Below the pieces are notes generated by a model, which saw only the letters and a program-made list of their open reading frames with translations, was not told the DNA's origin and searched no databases. Made by a program: the position numbers and the translations under genes. DNA of 64,000 bases from contig JBEWZL010000227.1 in the NCBI GenBank assembly GCA_045837725.1, forward strand, positions 1-64,000, given 5' to 3'. Shown piece after piece: positions 48,327 through 60,425 of this stretch. Numbering within the stretch: the first letter of the stretch is position 1; the number at the start of each line of letters is the position of its first letter. This DNA is from Vermamoeba vermiformis (taxonomy: Eukaryota; Tubulinea; Echinamoebida).

Positions 48327-50024
48327 TTAATGGAACGAATATGAATACAAGTGCGGCATCTTCTCTGCAAATTTACGTAGACCTTTCTTTTTCATTCCCT
48401 GGGCACGTGCATACCGCGATGCAAATTTCAACACTTGTAGCGTGGTCAAGTAGTGCAAATAAAGGCCTGATAATCTTTTGGATTCGGTTACTTCCAATCG
48501 CGTCAAGTTGAATAACGCCGTCAACGACGCAATCTTTTTATCGGAATCCACGTGACAAAGTTCCAAACTTTCCAGCGCTGTCAATTTGGTCAACGATTGC
48601 CAAAAAAGGAAATCGTTCATTTCTGTCGGCAGGGCCAAACATTTCAAATTCACCAATGAAGCGAGGCACGTGCTATTTTGGGCTAACTGTTTTTCTGTCA
48701 ATCTCATTTCCAAATTAGTCAATTTTGTCGCGTGACTGAGGTCGTCGAGAATGGTCGTCGGAGCTGATCCGATGCGCAATACTTCCAAATTAGTCAATTT
48801 CGAAAGTGACCAATCGGCAACCAGCCTAAATGTAGAAACGTATCTATAGACTTCTAAATTAGTCAAATTCGTCAAATTGCCGACACTTGTTAACGACGGC
48901 CGCGAAGTGACCACCCTGATATCCAAGCTGACCAAATTAGTCAAGTGACTTAACGCACTATAATCCACGTGACATTGTTGTACGTCCGTCTCTATCATGC
49001 AGAGTGTTTTCAGTGAATGGTGCAAGCTGGTCAAATGCGCAATGCGGACAGCTGGATGCACCGACATTTGCAGTGCAGTTAAGTGCGGCAATGTAACTGC
49101 ATCAAATAGGTCGCGAGTAGTTATAAATTTTTTGCAATATAGTGCTTGCAGTGCTGTCAACGGGGCCAGATCCAGCTCGAACGGATGTGTCACTTGTTGC
49201 CATCTGATCTCCTCGACGGTCAATTTTTTGAGGTTGTATAAGGCGCTTAGTTGTGAAATTTCCGATGTCACGTGACCGATATGAAGTGCAGTTATATTAG
49301 TCATATTGTAACAGCCGTAATAATTGGGGCCGTTAATGACCAGATCTCGAATTGAGGTTAGCTTGCTGAGTCCTATTTGATTTTGGAAATTGTACTGGAC
49401 GTCGGTGAATTGAAGATTTTGGAGGTTGGTGAATCTCATCAGCCTATTCAAATAGAAAATGTCGTGATATAGGACTATTTTTGTTACACGATCCGGATTT
49501 GGCATGAAATCATAGGGCTCTTCCACTCTTTGACCTAGATATCTAGAATATACGAATTCTTCTATATTAGGCATTCGTTGTAGTTCGTCGTTGCTAGACA
49601 TGCTCACGTTAACGGATCGCATGTTGAAAAATTTTCCGAACGGGCAATTCGGAAACACGATCAATTTTGTTAATTGCGTCAATTTCCATAGTCCATCCGT
49701 AACTCTTATATATAGGGGCAAAAAATCGAACGACAAAGCTGTCAAATTCGATAATCTCCAGATGTGGTCTACGTACGGGCTCAACTGCCGTTCAATGCTT
49801 TTCTTGAAATGAACTCCGAGAGGAATATTTCCATAATTGGTAAGCACGTGATCCACGATCGCTGGTAGAGTCGAAGCTTTTGTAAAATAAAAGTTGAAAT
49901 CCGACATCTGGATCTGCTCGCGATAAAAGCTATTTGTGGCTCGCATATTCATTTTAGCATTGTAATTCAATTGCTCCAAAATTAGGCGAATTATCTCCGT
50001 AGGCAACCGCTCGTGAAAATAATC
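48327..50024 (-). CDS. F-box protein with irregular leucine-rich repeats
   Basis: A long exon runs from an acceptor before 50024 to a stop at 48327, 566 codons. It begins ERLPTEIIRLILEQLNYNAKMNMRATNSFY, an F-box. The rest is a series of LTNLxxLxx / LTALxSLxL repeats of 22-26 residues, as in ribonuclease-inhibitor-like F-box/LRR proteins. No ATG lies in the exon near its 5' end; an ATG at 50205-50203 followed at once by a GTATGC donor would supply a one-codon first exon in the right phase. Probably an SCF substrate receptor. Its last residues are basic (GMKKKGLRKFAEK). Confidence 0.85.
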   Translation of the reverse strand, partial: DYFHERLPTEIIRLILEQLNYNAKMNMRATNSFYREQIQMSDFNFYFTKASTLPAIVDHVLTNYGNIPLGVHFKKSIERQLSPYVDHIWRLSNLTALSFDFLPLYIRVTDGLWKLTQLTKLIVFPNCPFGKFFNMRSVNVSMSSNDELQRMPNIEEFVYSRYLGQRVEEPYDFMPNPDRVTKIVLYHDIFYLNRLMRFTNLQNLQFTDVQYNFQNQIGLSKLTSIRDLVINGPNYYGCYNMTNITALHIGHVTSEISQLSALYNLKKLTVEEIRWQQVTHPFELDLAPLTALQALYCKKFITTRDLFDAVTLPHLTALQMSVHPAVRIAHLTSLHHSLKTLCMIETDVQQCHVDYSALSHLTNLVSLDIRVVTSRPSLTSVGNLTNLTNLEVYRYVSTFRLVADWSLSKLTNLEVLRIGSAPTTILDDLSHATKLTNLEMRLTEKQLAQNSTCLASLVNLKCLALPTEMNDFLFWQSLTKLTALESLELCHVDSDKKIASLTALFNLTRLEVTESKRLSGLYLHYLTTLQVLKFASRYARAQGMKKKGLRKFAEKMPHLYSYSFH

Positions 50025-50414
50025 CTAAATTAAAATATTAATTAATAAATAATTAGGCAAGCCTAAATTCCTATATTATAATAAAATCGATATTTGCGTC
50101 ATTTTAAATATTTAATTAGACTGGTAGGTAATTATCTCCGTGGTAAAGAGGTTGGTGTGAGATGCAGTGAGAAAAAACTACGAAATTTGTTTGTGCGCAT
50201 ACCATTTTGTCTATAATCTTATTTCAACGACCTATATAACTAGAGCATGCCTAATAATGTTCTAATAACGCAAGTTGTGCTTGTGCACAAAAAAAAACAT
50301 TGAAGTTTCGGCGGAAAAAAAAAGTGTTCACATTACGCTGTCACATCCCATTAAACTTAAATAACATGTGCGTTTATTTACATATGTTAGATAACAATAG
50401 CTCTTGTATCTACA

Positions 50415-50930
50415 TTAAACTACAACCGGAGTTGTTTGAGCTAGCTGTGCGTAGTTCACTTGTGTCTTTTTGTTTCCGCTATTTTTCAACTCGTGTGCGT
50501 GTATAGCAGCTAATAGGAATAGCACGAGGAATAATATTGCTCTAATAATAGTGTAGACTGCAGATGCAGGGTACCGGTAGTCTTTAAATAAGAAACATAT
50601 TAATACGTCCACAAGGCAGGCCACAAATCCAATGCTACCAAAGATTGCTGCGATGATCAGAGCTTTTCTATCAATATTCCGCGAGCCCTTGATCCCGTGG
50701 TAGGTAGCTGTCAGAAGGACTGCCATAATGAAGATGAACGGCACTATGTAGAGGAGTAATGCCCATGAAAAGCCCACGACTAATATGAAAGTGTTTAAAC
50801 TCTCGAGTATAGGCGTTTTGATTGTAGCTAGCGTTGGAATAATAAGGAGTACAGGAATAATAAAGGATAACAGGGCTGCGATTGACACGCCAAATAACAC
50901 GTTGTATTTTTTGTTCTTGGTTTGCATCAT
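50415..50930 (-). CDS. Four-helix membrane protein, 171 residues
   Basis: A single exon. Four hydrophobic helices at about 12-33, 45-72, 88-112 and 122-145, short polar loops, and a polar C-terminal tail of about 25 residues. No cysteine-rich loop or known signature. Unlike most neighbours it lacks introns. Family not recognised; it could be a tetraspan-type or a small 4TM protein of unknown role. Confidence 0.75.
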   Translation of the reverse strand: MMQTKNKKYNVLFGVSIAALLSFIIPVLLIIPTLATIKTPILESLNTFILVVGFSWALLLYIVPFIFIMAVLLTATYHGIKGSRNIDRKALIIAAIFGSIGFVACLVDVLICFLFKDYRYPASAVYTIIRAILFLVLFLLAAIHAHELKNSGNKKTQVNYAQLAQTTPVVV

Positions 50931-51736
50931 GATGCGTTGGGTTCAAACGAATAATATTGAGCAAGAATGAATTTGGCACGATTAGATCTGTATTTTGACA
51001 ATTGTGAACGGAATATTTCGTTTTCGTTTTTGATTTACGCATTTTCGAGTTTTTTTGTAAAGAGAACAGGATCGATGCCGATCGAAAAAAAAGAATTGAA
51101 TTGGGGAATAAACGGAGATCAAAAATTTTGGTACAGCAGAGGCGATTTGATCACCTCAAATTAAATCATGACTGGATTAAGCGTTCGGCCTCTCCGGTGT
51201 AGGTTATCACTATGAATTGTTAGATCGATTGACATAGTAAGGTGAAAGAAAGAATCTTAATCGACAGTCTAATATTCGGCCCGAATTTTGAAATTTTAAT
51301 TTAGGCCGTAATTCCGCCATACCGACACCAATGATTTTAAGAAGGACTTACTTATTAATAATAGATCCGTAAATACTGCGCCAACTAAGTGACGAAACTC
51401 TGACGCGAATGACTGATTTCATGCCAAGGTCAACGTTGGGTTACTATCCAGGTGTAAGTTAGCAGTTACCTGTAGCAATTATCCCTTTGTAGCTTATTTT
51501 TGACGTCAATAGGAGTAAATGATGATAGATTTGTAAACGTCCTACTTAGGTCAGCGGCCCGAAGTACGAAATTTCACTATTTCGACCGTCCGTAATAACT
51601 CCCGCCGCTCGGGCCGACGTGTAAAACTCTTTTTTTTGGCAACGCCTCTGTCAGGTTATAAATTAAAGTGTCGAAAAATAAGTCATTCTAACAAATCTTA
51701 CTGGAGACCAACAACTCCCACACAGTATAATTTGCG
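50931..51736. other. Intergenic stretch of about 0.8 kb
   Basis: No convincing exon, RNA gene or repeat. A 65-codon frame at 50967-51164 lacks recognisable features. The right part is the promoter of the P450 gene. Confidence 0.45.
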
Positions 51737-53575
51737 ATGTCTTTGCTCGTCATTTGTACCGTAGCGATCGCCGGATTAGGCATAGTATTATTAATCACTA
51801 GGCTCCGAGCCACACCATATCCTAAGGAGCAAGTAGAAGTTATCAGAATGTTGGATGTAGTCAAAAATTCAAAAAACTTGCGCGCCTACCTCCATAAACG
51901 AGTGCTCGATAGTAACAAAAGATTCATGCATATTCAAATGCCCGGACGCTCTGCATTCCTCATCAAGGATGCTGAATCCGCGAAGGTAAGGATCAGTCAT
52001 CGACCCGCGATTGGTTATTAACTTCTTAATGCAGGTTATTCTCTCGAAACCTGAAGAATACATCAAGACTAGAGATATAGGAACTACCAAAGCACTGCAA
52101 AATGCTCTAAGACCATCAATCGTCTCAGAAAACGGCCAAGATTGGCGGTACGTTGCTGCGTAAGCTTTAAGATGGCACTAATTAAATTAATATTCTACTT
52201 CAGACGCTTTCGCGATGTTCTGAGCCATCCCTTTCATTTTGACGAGGTCAAGAACTGGATCGGAGATTTCGACGAGATTGGAAACAAGATGATGCAAGCA
52301 TGGGCTAAAGAGTCATCTAAACCAGTCGAAGTTGCTAATTGGATGGGCCGATTCACTATCGACGTCATTGGTAAGCGTCATATCGTCTTTAAGAGTTCGC
52401 GTACTGACCGAATCCAAGGTTTTACCGTCTTTCAAACAAACTTTGGTGCCTTGGAAGGCAAGCAAGATGAAGCTGCCGTGGCAGTAGGCGAGATCTTGAA
52501 CGGAGTTTCGAATCCTTTTGAATTAGTAGCAGGAAAGGTACGACTAGAACCACACGAGCCAAAACGCTAATCTGACCCGCTGTAGGTTGAAAAAATGTCA
52601 GGAATTGACATTTCTAGAAGAACGCGAGCGAACGCTGAGAGACTACGTACTCTGTTCGGCAATCTCGTTGAAGAACGAAGACAAAAGCTCAAAACCGCTG
52701 CTCCGGACGCAAAGAAAAGCATTGTCGATGTCATGTTGCAAAGCGACGCGAATTTGACAACAGACGAGGTACAAAAGTTCTCGTAAACGATCACAATTCG
52801 AGTCTAATCCTGGTTTGTAGATTGTTAGAAACGCCATCATATTGTTCATTGCTGGTTTCGATACTACCTCAACTGCTCTCAGCATCTTAATGTACCACCT
52901 GGGTCTCAACGAAGACATTCAACAAAAAGCACGAGATGAAGTCAAATCTGTCTTGAACGGCAGATCATTTACGTCTAACGATCTAAGAGCTGTAAGTATA
53001 TGCACATATAGATATCACTATAGTGCCTAATAAGTATGTCAGCTTCCATATTTGAGTGCCATTATCAAAGAAGGAATGAGGATCGAACCTCCTGCTGCGC
53101 TAATTCCGACCCGCGAAACAGATGTCGACGTCGAGCTTGAAGACATTAGCTTGAAGAAGGATGTAAGTCCATTGTTACTCTATGCACTAGCCACATTCTT
53201 ACCTCCATTCTTATTAGACCCCAGTTTGGATCAGTGTGTACGGCATTCATCACGATCCTCAGTCGTGGCCAAACCCTGACAAGTTCGACCCTACTCGATT
53301 CATGGACAAGAGCGATACGGCCACCAAGCGTCATCCGTTCTCGTACATGCCTTTCAGCATGAAGTCGCGTGCTTGGTAAGTGGATCTTGGTCACTCGTTA
53401 CTCAAATACTAACGTACGTGACAGCCTTGGCAACCAGTTCTCACTCGTGGAGCAGACCGTGTTCATGTGTAGCTTGTTAACGCGCTTCAAATGGACGACA
53501 CTCGAGTACGAGCCAAGCCTAGATCCGATCATCTCCAAACCCAACAAACTGATGGTACAGCTTACTCCTTTGTAG
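51737..53575 (+). CDS. Cytochrome P450
   Basis: Nine exons (51737-51985, 52035-52147, 52204-52370, 52419-52537, 52586-52768, 52821-52991, 53043-53162, 53218-53375, 53425-53575) encode 476 residues in phase. Residues 1-22 are a membrane anchor. The I-helix has AGFDTTS, the K-helix has KEGMR (ExxR), then the PDKFDPTRF region and the heme-binding loop [11 protein letters not shown] with Cys427. The usual FxxGxRxCxG glycine is a lysine here (FSMKSRACLG), which is rare. It is an ER-bound monooxygenase of the CYP3/CYP5-like microsomal type; substrate unknown. Confidence 0.93.
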
Positions 53576-53929
53576 AACTCCGATGTAGTTTCTTTGTACA
53601 TTCAATCCAACCTATTTATAAATTGTTAATCTTTACGCTGGTCAAGCTAGTTGACGTACCAGCTCGGGCTGCGTTTCGCGTTCTCGGCTGATGAAATGTG
53701 AAGCGGTTTACCTCAAAAAATACTATTTATTACTTTACAAATTCAAATCAAGCCAATAAACTACACGCTGTCGTCAACCGCACTCGAAATTATGCTCTTC
53801 GACTCGAGTGCAGATGCGATAAAAGCGCTGCAGTTTATTCGGCCCTATTGAACTCATGGAGTTATTCCACATTAATGAACAAGATTAAATACGGGATATG
53901 TGATTACATAGGCTGGTTTGCAAACCCTT
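53576..53929. other. Convergent intergenic stretch
   Basis: Between the P450 stop and the Rac stop. AATAAA-type signal near 53756; nothing else seen. Confidence 0.5.
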
Positions 53930-55004
<1,075 letters not shown>

Positions 55005-56063
55005 TTTGTATTATATTACTTTGTTTGGTATTGAAATGAGCAAAAGGGATGCCTCTTTTATGCTTTTCAATTCAGCTAATAATGTTTGGGTTATTTTTTG
55101 GTTCGTTAGCCGTGGTTTGCTTTCAGCTAAATTTTTTGAGTTGACCAAGTTTGACCGCTATTTTGGGCAACATTCATGCGGAAAACCCTCCTCTAAATCG
55201 AGATATTTTATTTTCTCTATCCTCGTCATTTCAGCTAGATGTCTGCGTGCTAGTTTCACCTAACTCAGATCTGTTCCGTCAAAATTTCCTTCTCTTGTTG
55301 GATTGCATATTTTTGTAGCTGACAGTTTAAAGAATACAACATTATCGAGTACGATTGCGATGTCAAGAATGAAGCACGAGCTGCAGGTAATTTTTCCTAT
55401 TTTTATTTAATTTTATTTGGATTTTGTGGGTTTGATCTGCGGCGGAGATTTTAATGCTGCAATTCGTTTTTACGTCTCAATGATGCTCATATAATATCAT
55501 TCTGTCATTTACTAGTATAAAAAATTGTTGTATTCCTCCAAGTAAAATTCGCTAGGGTCTCGATCCTCCAAAGAGAAACCTTTTACTGGTTCATTGCACC
55601 ATCATACGAATTACTTCAAATATTTTGCAAATTCATACAACCTTGCCGGTCCGTTGAATATTCACCAAAACAAAATCATCTGGACTTAGCTACACGGACA
55701 GAAAATTGCGATTCAATTTGACGCCAGCACATTAGAATTACCGTTAAAATTGGTTGCGATTGCTTGCGAAGCAGTTTTTACAAAGCAGATTGAAGTACAT
55801 GCACGACTGACTTACTGCGAACTGCTCTCATCAGCGGATGCGATCGGATCACGTGCCATACCGTTGCAGATTGCATTTCAGCTCACTACCAACCGATAAA
55901 TCGGGCATTATTATGATCGTAGCCAATACAATCATGCAATTCCTATCATTTCACTATTTGAGGTCAGTTTTGTGTTTGTGTTGCTTTTCGCTCGCGGACG
56001 AAACAAACCCAACACGGTTATCGTCATTTTCATACGTCAGTTGACACGATTAACACGATGAAG
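55005..56063. other. Gene-poor stretch with one exon-like segment
   Basis: Most of this kilobase looks non-coding. A segment 55326-55386 after a CAG acceptor reads FKEYNIIEYDCDVKNEARAA to a GTAATT donor and is protein-like, but no start or following exon could be joined. It could be a lone exon of an unresolved gene or an early exon of the gene to its right. Confidence 0.35.
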
Positions 56064-57238
56064 TCGTCACGGATATCAACGTATAACAGAGAAAGGCAAG
56101 CCAGATTCACCGCGCAGTAGCAGAAGAGGATGAGGTATTGTTTCTAACAGCCGCACACTCTTACTGCCCTGCTATTTGCGGGCATTGTATTGGTATACTT
56201 TGCATTCTATCATACCCGCGCTGAAGAGAATTCTGCTTGTAACAATATAAATGTAAGATCCGATCCCTTTTCGAAAATTAGTGTATTGATGATATCTAAC
56301 GTATTATTATAATAGGGGATTTTTTGCCATGATCTTGGTATTTATATTTTTTTCTATGCAACAGATGCGCGACGGACCATTTGTTCGTCCACATCCAGCT
56401 TTCTGGCGTATAGTTATGGGTTGCGCCGTTCTATATTTATTAGGTTGTGTATATATGCTCTTACAAGTAAGTATTCAAGCTTCTTTCTGCATAACTTCAT
56501 GTTCAACGACCAGATCCAGGATTAAAAAATCCAAAAAATATTCAGTAGTACATAAATATCATATAATCAATACCATTTTATTAATTATAACATTATTTGT
56601 ATCGGACTAATATTTTCGATCCGTAGACAGCACATGACGCGACCTCTTTTCAGTTTTATTGCCTCTGCCCGAGCGATCATATGCAGAGGACTGTAGAATA
56701 TTTACTCCTGAGAATCCCGAGTAGTACAATAATGGATATATCGTCCTAGTACGTTTTTTTTTGACCTAATCCAGATCCGTTAATTGTTGAAACTAACGTT
56801 ATGTTTTAGATTATTCTGGACGTCTTAGTCTACAATGGCATTGGTATTTACATCGACCACTTGGTCTTGAAGTACTTGGAAGTTAAGGAATACGATTGGG
56901 GAGGTCGTACAAATGCTGGCAAGAAGCGTGGTCGCAGCGTCACCAATGCCAAGCGCATGGTCTTGCAGTTCACTCCGTACAGCTGGACCAAGTTCAATTG
57001 GAGTATCTTCGAGTCTCCGAAACGATTCTTTGCCGTTATTGGCTTCATCGCTCTCGTAAGTTGAACAAATGGATGGCAAGATGACCACGCGTACTAACAG
57101 ATCCGTTTCCTATTTTAGGAAAGCGCTATCGAGTTGAATTGTTTCTTCTTGAAGTTTGTCTTGTGGCTCCCGCCTCCCCACCACTTAGTCACTGCTCGTT
57201 TGTTCTTGTGGTTCTTGTTTGCTCTTCCCGCTATGCGA
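56064..57238 (+). pseudogene. Damaged phosphatidylserine synthase (base-exchange type)
   Basis: Homology to PSS1/PSS2 and the plant enzyme is clear: TDIN then PHTLTALLF (exon 56151-56252), MRDGPFVRPHPAFWR (56316-56466), PLPERSYAEDCRIFTPENPE (from 56654), ILDVLVYNGIGIY...VLQFTPYSWTK (56810-57055) and ELNCFFLKFVLWLPP...ALPAMR (57119-57238). Three faults: the T run 56320-56325 has one T too many for the frame; about 55 residues with the helices and CWWD motif between PENPE and ILDVL are absent; and the C-terminal third after PAMR is missing, replaced in frame by another gene. The enzyme would swap head groups to make phosphatidylserine. As it stands it could not be functional. Confidence 0.7.
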
Positions 57239-58888
57239 GTATTACGAATGGATCTCGACTGCCTAAAAAGGATTATTTTGATTGATATTCCTGCTGGCTT
57301 ATCCCAAGAAGATATGGCGCGAAGATTTAACCTAACAGGCAGTCTTGGTGTGATTACGGCTTTTAGAAACGAAGGTAAGCATACTCGGTTTTCGGAGGAC
57401 TCCGGCAGTACTAATATAATTGCAATTAGTAATACTAGTTCGGTATGCTGGCTTAGGAAGCTTTATTTGGGACGGAAGGTAGATCATGATGACGATATAC
57501 TGTTGTGCAAAACAGTTCATGAACTCAAGATCTATTTTAGCAACTCGAGTCAGGTCTATACGCTATCAGCGGAGTTGAATATGGTCGATTGTGGATTTAT
57601 AGAGCCATTTATTCTTAATGGCACGAGATTACTCATCAATTTTACTTCATATGGTAACAAATACAAACACGCGTGTACTAGCATGTTGCGAACGCAATTC
57701 TCACGAGCAAATTTCCTTTTATAGACGAGAATCTATGGGACCCTGTTATGGGTACCGGTGCCATTGCATTCACATGCGTGTTAATGCCCCTGACTGCTGG
57801 CTCATTGGGCTTCAGCCTCTACAAGTACTACATTTGGCTGCGATATAAGGACTTCAATGGTCATTCGTGCAAGTCGTATTATTGGCAAATATTATCGGTA
57901 ATATAAGTACGAATACAAATCATCGCATTTTATAACATTATCTATGAACTAATAGTGCTTCGAAGTTCGGCTATTCTCAGTGTCGGTAGATCCAATATTC
58001 TCGCGTCGAATTCTGCCTAACGTCGTAAACAACTTGTTTTTGACCGGAAGTTGGCCATTCGCACTGACAGCAACATTATTGATATCGTTCTATTGGTAAG
58101 TCAGAACTTAATCTCGAAACGATCTGGAGCGTCATACTATTAGTGTCTTATATCCGCGATAACTGACGTAATCATCATCAATAAGCAAGAATTAATTACT
58201 AAGAATCGAGTTCAAGTCAGTTTATTTGTCCGCAAGTTGAAAATTCCGTTCTGGATCATCGTAGCGTTAATCTTCTCCATGGAGTTTACGTCGTCGACGG
58301 TGCATGGTCTTTATTACCCACTCGGGGCATTGACTACGCTAACCGGTGTCGTATATATCGTGGCTTCATTGGCTATCTCTTTGTTGTACTTCATCTCAGG
58401 TCGGATGTGGAAAACGTAGGACTTTTTTTGAGCTTACTATCGATTTGTAGCGGAAGTTGATATTAATTTAATTTATTATTGCAGGAGGAAGAATCGTTCA
58501 GGCTCTTAAAAGCAGCGCAGGATCGCGCGTTGGAAAAGTGCCGAAGAAATTAACAAAGGTATTTAGATCGTAACTAAAAAGAATCAACATTTATATTAAT
58601 TTTTTATTAACAAGTTGTGGCATCGGGTAGCTTAATGCTCATATTTACAATTATTGTGCTGTGATCGGCCTGAACGACGTTCTCTACATATCTTAGAGCT
58701 TCTGGTCTGCTTGGCTGGTTCTAACTATAGTCTTGAATATTAATAGCGTGCTTCAAGTAGCCACTTTTAATGTCCCAAGCAAGAAGCATACTGGCAGTTC
58801 GACAGATTTAAGTCGAGTTAGCAATACCAATCAGTCTGCTGGCAGTGCTCACACTCCTGCTGCCGAAGGAAGTATAAGCAATAATTAA
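57239..58888 (+). CDS. Seven-helix membrane protein, fused to and downstream of the PSS fragment
   Basis: Exons 57239-57653, 57725-57897, 57956-58095, 58144-58399, 58485-58558, about 58615-58651 and 58697-58888. An N-terminal region of about 138 residues with several N-glycosylation motifs looks extracellular. Seven hydrophobic segments follow (GAIAFTCVLMPLTAGSLGF through SFWSAWLVLTIVLNINSVLQ), then a Ser/Thr-rich cytosolic tail ending at TAA 58886-58888. The type recalls THH1/TOM-like or receptor-type 7TM proteins of amoebozoans. Phases fail at the 58095/58144 and 58558/58615 junctions, each by one base. No own start codon is certain: ATG codons occur at 57233 and 57248. Confidence 0.6.
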
Positions 58889-59146
58889 TAGCACCAACTC
58901 GTTGACATCCAAACGGCAAGGCACAAGACATGTCACAAGAGTATTACAGCACAGGCAGCGCTGGCATGATTACTCCTTATTGACAAGTCAGTACGTATGT
59001 TGGGGTAGTGGGAATGTTATGTAATATGTAAGTAAAAACCCAATATAGATAAAAATAGCGTAAATAAAGCATTCATTAAATAAAGTGGAAGTGAAATTTA
59101 TTCACAGCAACAAACAAATATAACTGGCATGCATAATATAATACCT

Positions 59147-60425
59147 CTAGTTTGATGCACATTGTGCATGACACACACTTGAGATCCAGTTTGGAATTGG
59201 GCACTTAAGCATGTTGTGATCCATCCTACAATCGTACAAGCTAGTTGGTTTATTCATTGTTGGATTGACGCCTGATAGTTGATTATATTGGAGTCTTAAG
59301 GTCGTAAGATTATTGAGTTGTACGAATGATGATGGAATAGTGCCTGATAGTTGATTGTTGTTGAGCCATAATTTCTGAAGATTATTGAGTTGTCCCAACG
59401 ATGATGGAATAGTGCCTGCTAGTTGATTGTTGTTGAGATATAAGTTATAAAGATTGGGTTTTCCCAATGATGATGGAATAGTGCCTGATAATTCATTGTG
59501 GTCAAGATATAAGTTATAAAGATTATTGAGTTGTCCCAAAGATGACGGAATAGTGCCTGATAGTTGATTGCCGTCGAGAAGTAATTCTTCAAGATTATTG
59601 AGTTGTCCCAATGATGGTGGAATAGGACCTGATAGTTGATTGTTGTTAAGCCATAAGTATTGAAGATTATCAAGTTGTCCCAACGATGATGGAATAGTGC
59701 CTGATAATTCATTGTCATTGAGGTTTAAGTCTTTAAGATTATTGAGTTGTCCCAATGATGATGGAATAGTGCCTGATAGTTGATTTTTGGCAAGTGTTAA
59801 GATTGTAATATTATTGAGTTTTCCCAATGATGGTGGAATAGTGCCTGATAGTTCATTGTAGGAGAGAAGTAATTCTTCAAGATTATTGAGTTGTCCCAAT
59901 GATGATGGAATAGTGCCTGATAGTTGATTGCTGTTGAGCCATAATTTTTGAAGATTATTGAGTTGTCCCAACGATGATGGAATAGTGCCTGATAGTTGAT
60001 TGCCGTCGAGCCATAATTTTTTAAGATTATTGAGTTGTCCCAATGATGGTGGAATAGTGCCCCTTAGATAATTTCTGCTGAGAAATAACACAGTAAGATT
60101 AGTGAGTTGTCCCAATGATGATGGAAGCGTGCCCCTTAGAAAATTTCTAGGGAGACCCAAACTGATTATCTAGATTAATGTTAGTATTGTAATTGAGTTT
60201 GGAAAGAAATACTACCTGATTGTTTGAATCACACTCAACGCCGCTCCATTTGCACTCACTCAAATTTGAAAGCCATCCGTCATTGATTTCCCAACCAGTT
60301 CCGTTCGTAGCCTTGAAAAATTCCACCAATATATCTCGCTGATTGAAAGGTTTTGCTTGGCTTGATGAGATCAGAAGCGCTGAAATTACAAAAAGCACAG
60401 CGCCGGAAAACCACAGTTTTACCAT
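59147..60425 (-). CDS. Secreted LRR protein made of near-identical repeats
   Basis: Two exons (60425-60216, 60169-59147) give 410 residues in phase. Residues 1-28 are a signal peptide; the N-cap has ILVEFFKATNGTGWEINDGW and CKWSGVECDSNN. About 12 repeats of 24 residues follow with consensus LSGTIPSSLGQLNNLxxLxL, then the C-cap CPIPNWISSVCHAQC. There is no membrane or kinase segment. The DNA repeats are also alike at 72-bp steps, so the solenoid grew recently by unequal crossing-over; the repeat surface residues vary less than in the paralogue at 36335-37684. Ligand unknown. Confidence 0.93.
59230..60130 (-). repeat. 72-bp tandem repeats within the LRR exon
   Basis: On the + strand the phrase TTGAGTTGTCCCAATGATGA (with small changes) followed by GGAATAGTGCCTGATAGTTG recurs about every 72 bp, roughly a dozen times. 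Such arrays are prone to copy-number change and to collapse in assemblies. Confidence 0.9.

Noticed and set aside
48997-49275. 92-codon + strand frame opposite the F-box/LRR gene
   Set aside because: Antisense shadow of regular LRR codons with no independent support.
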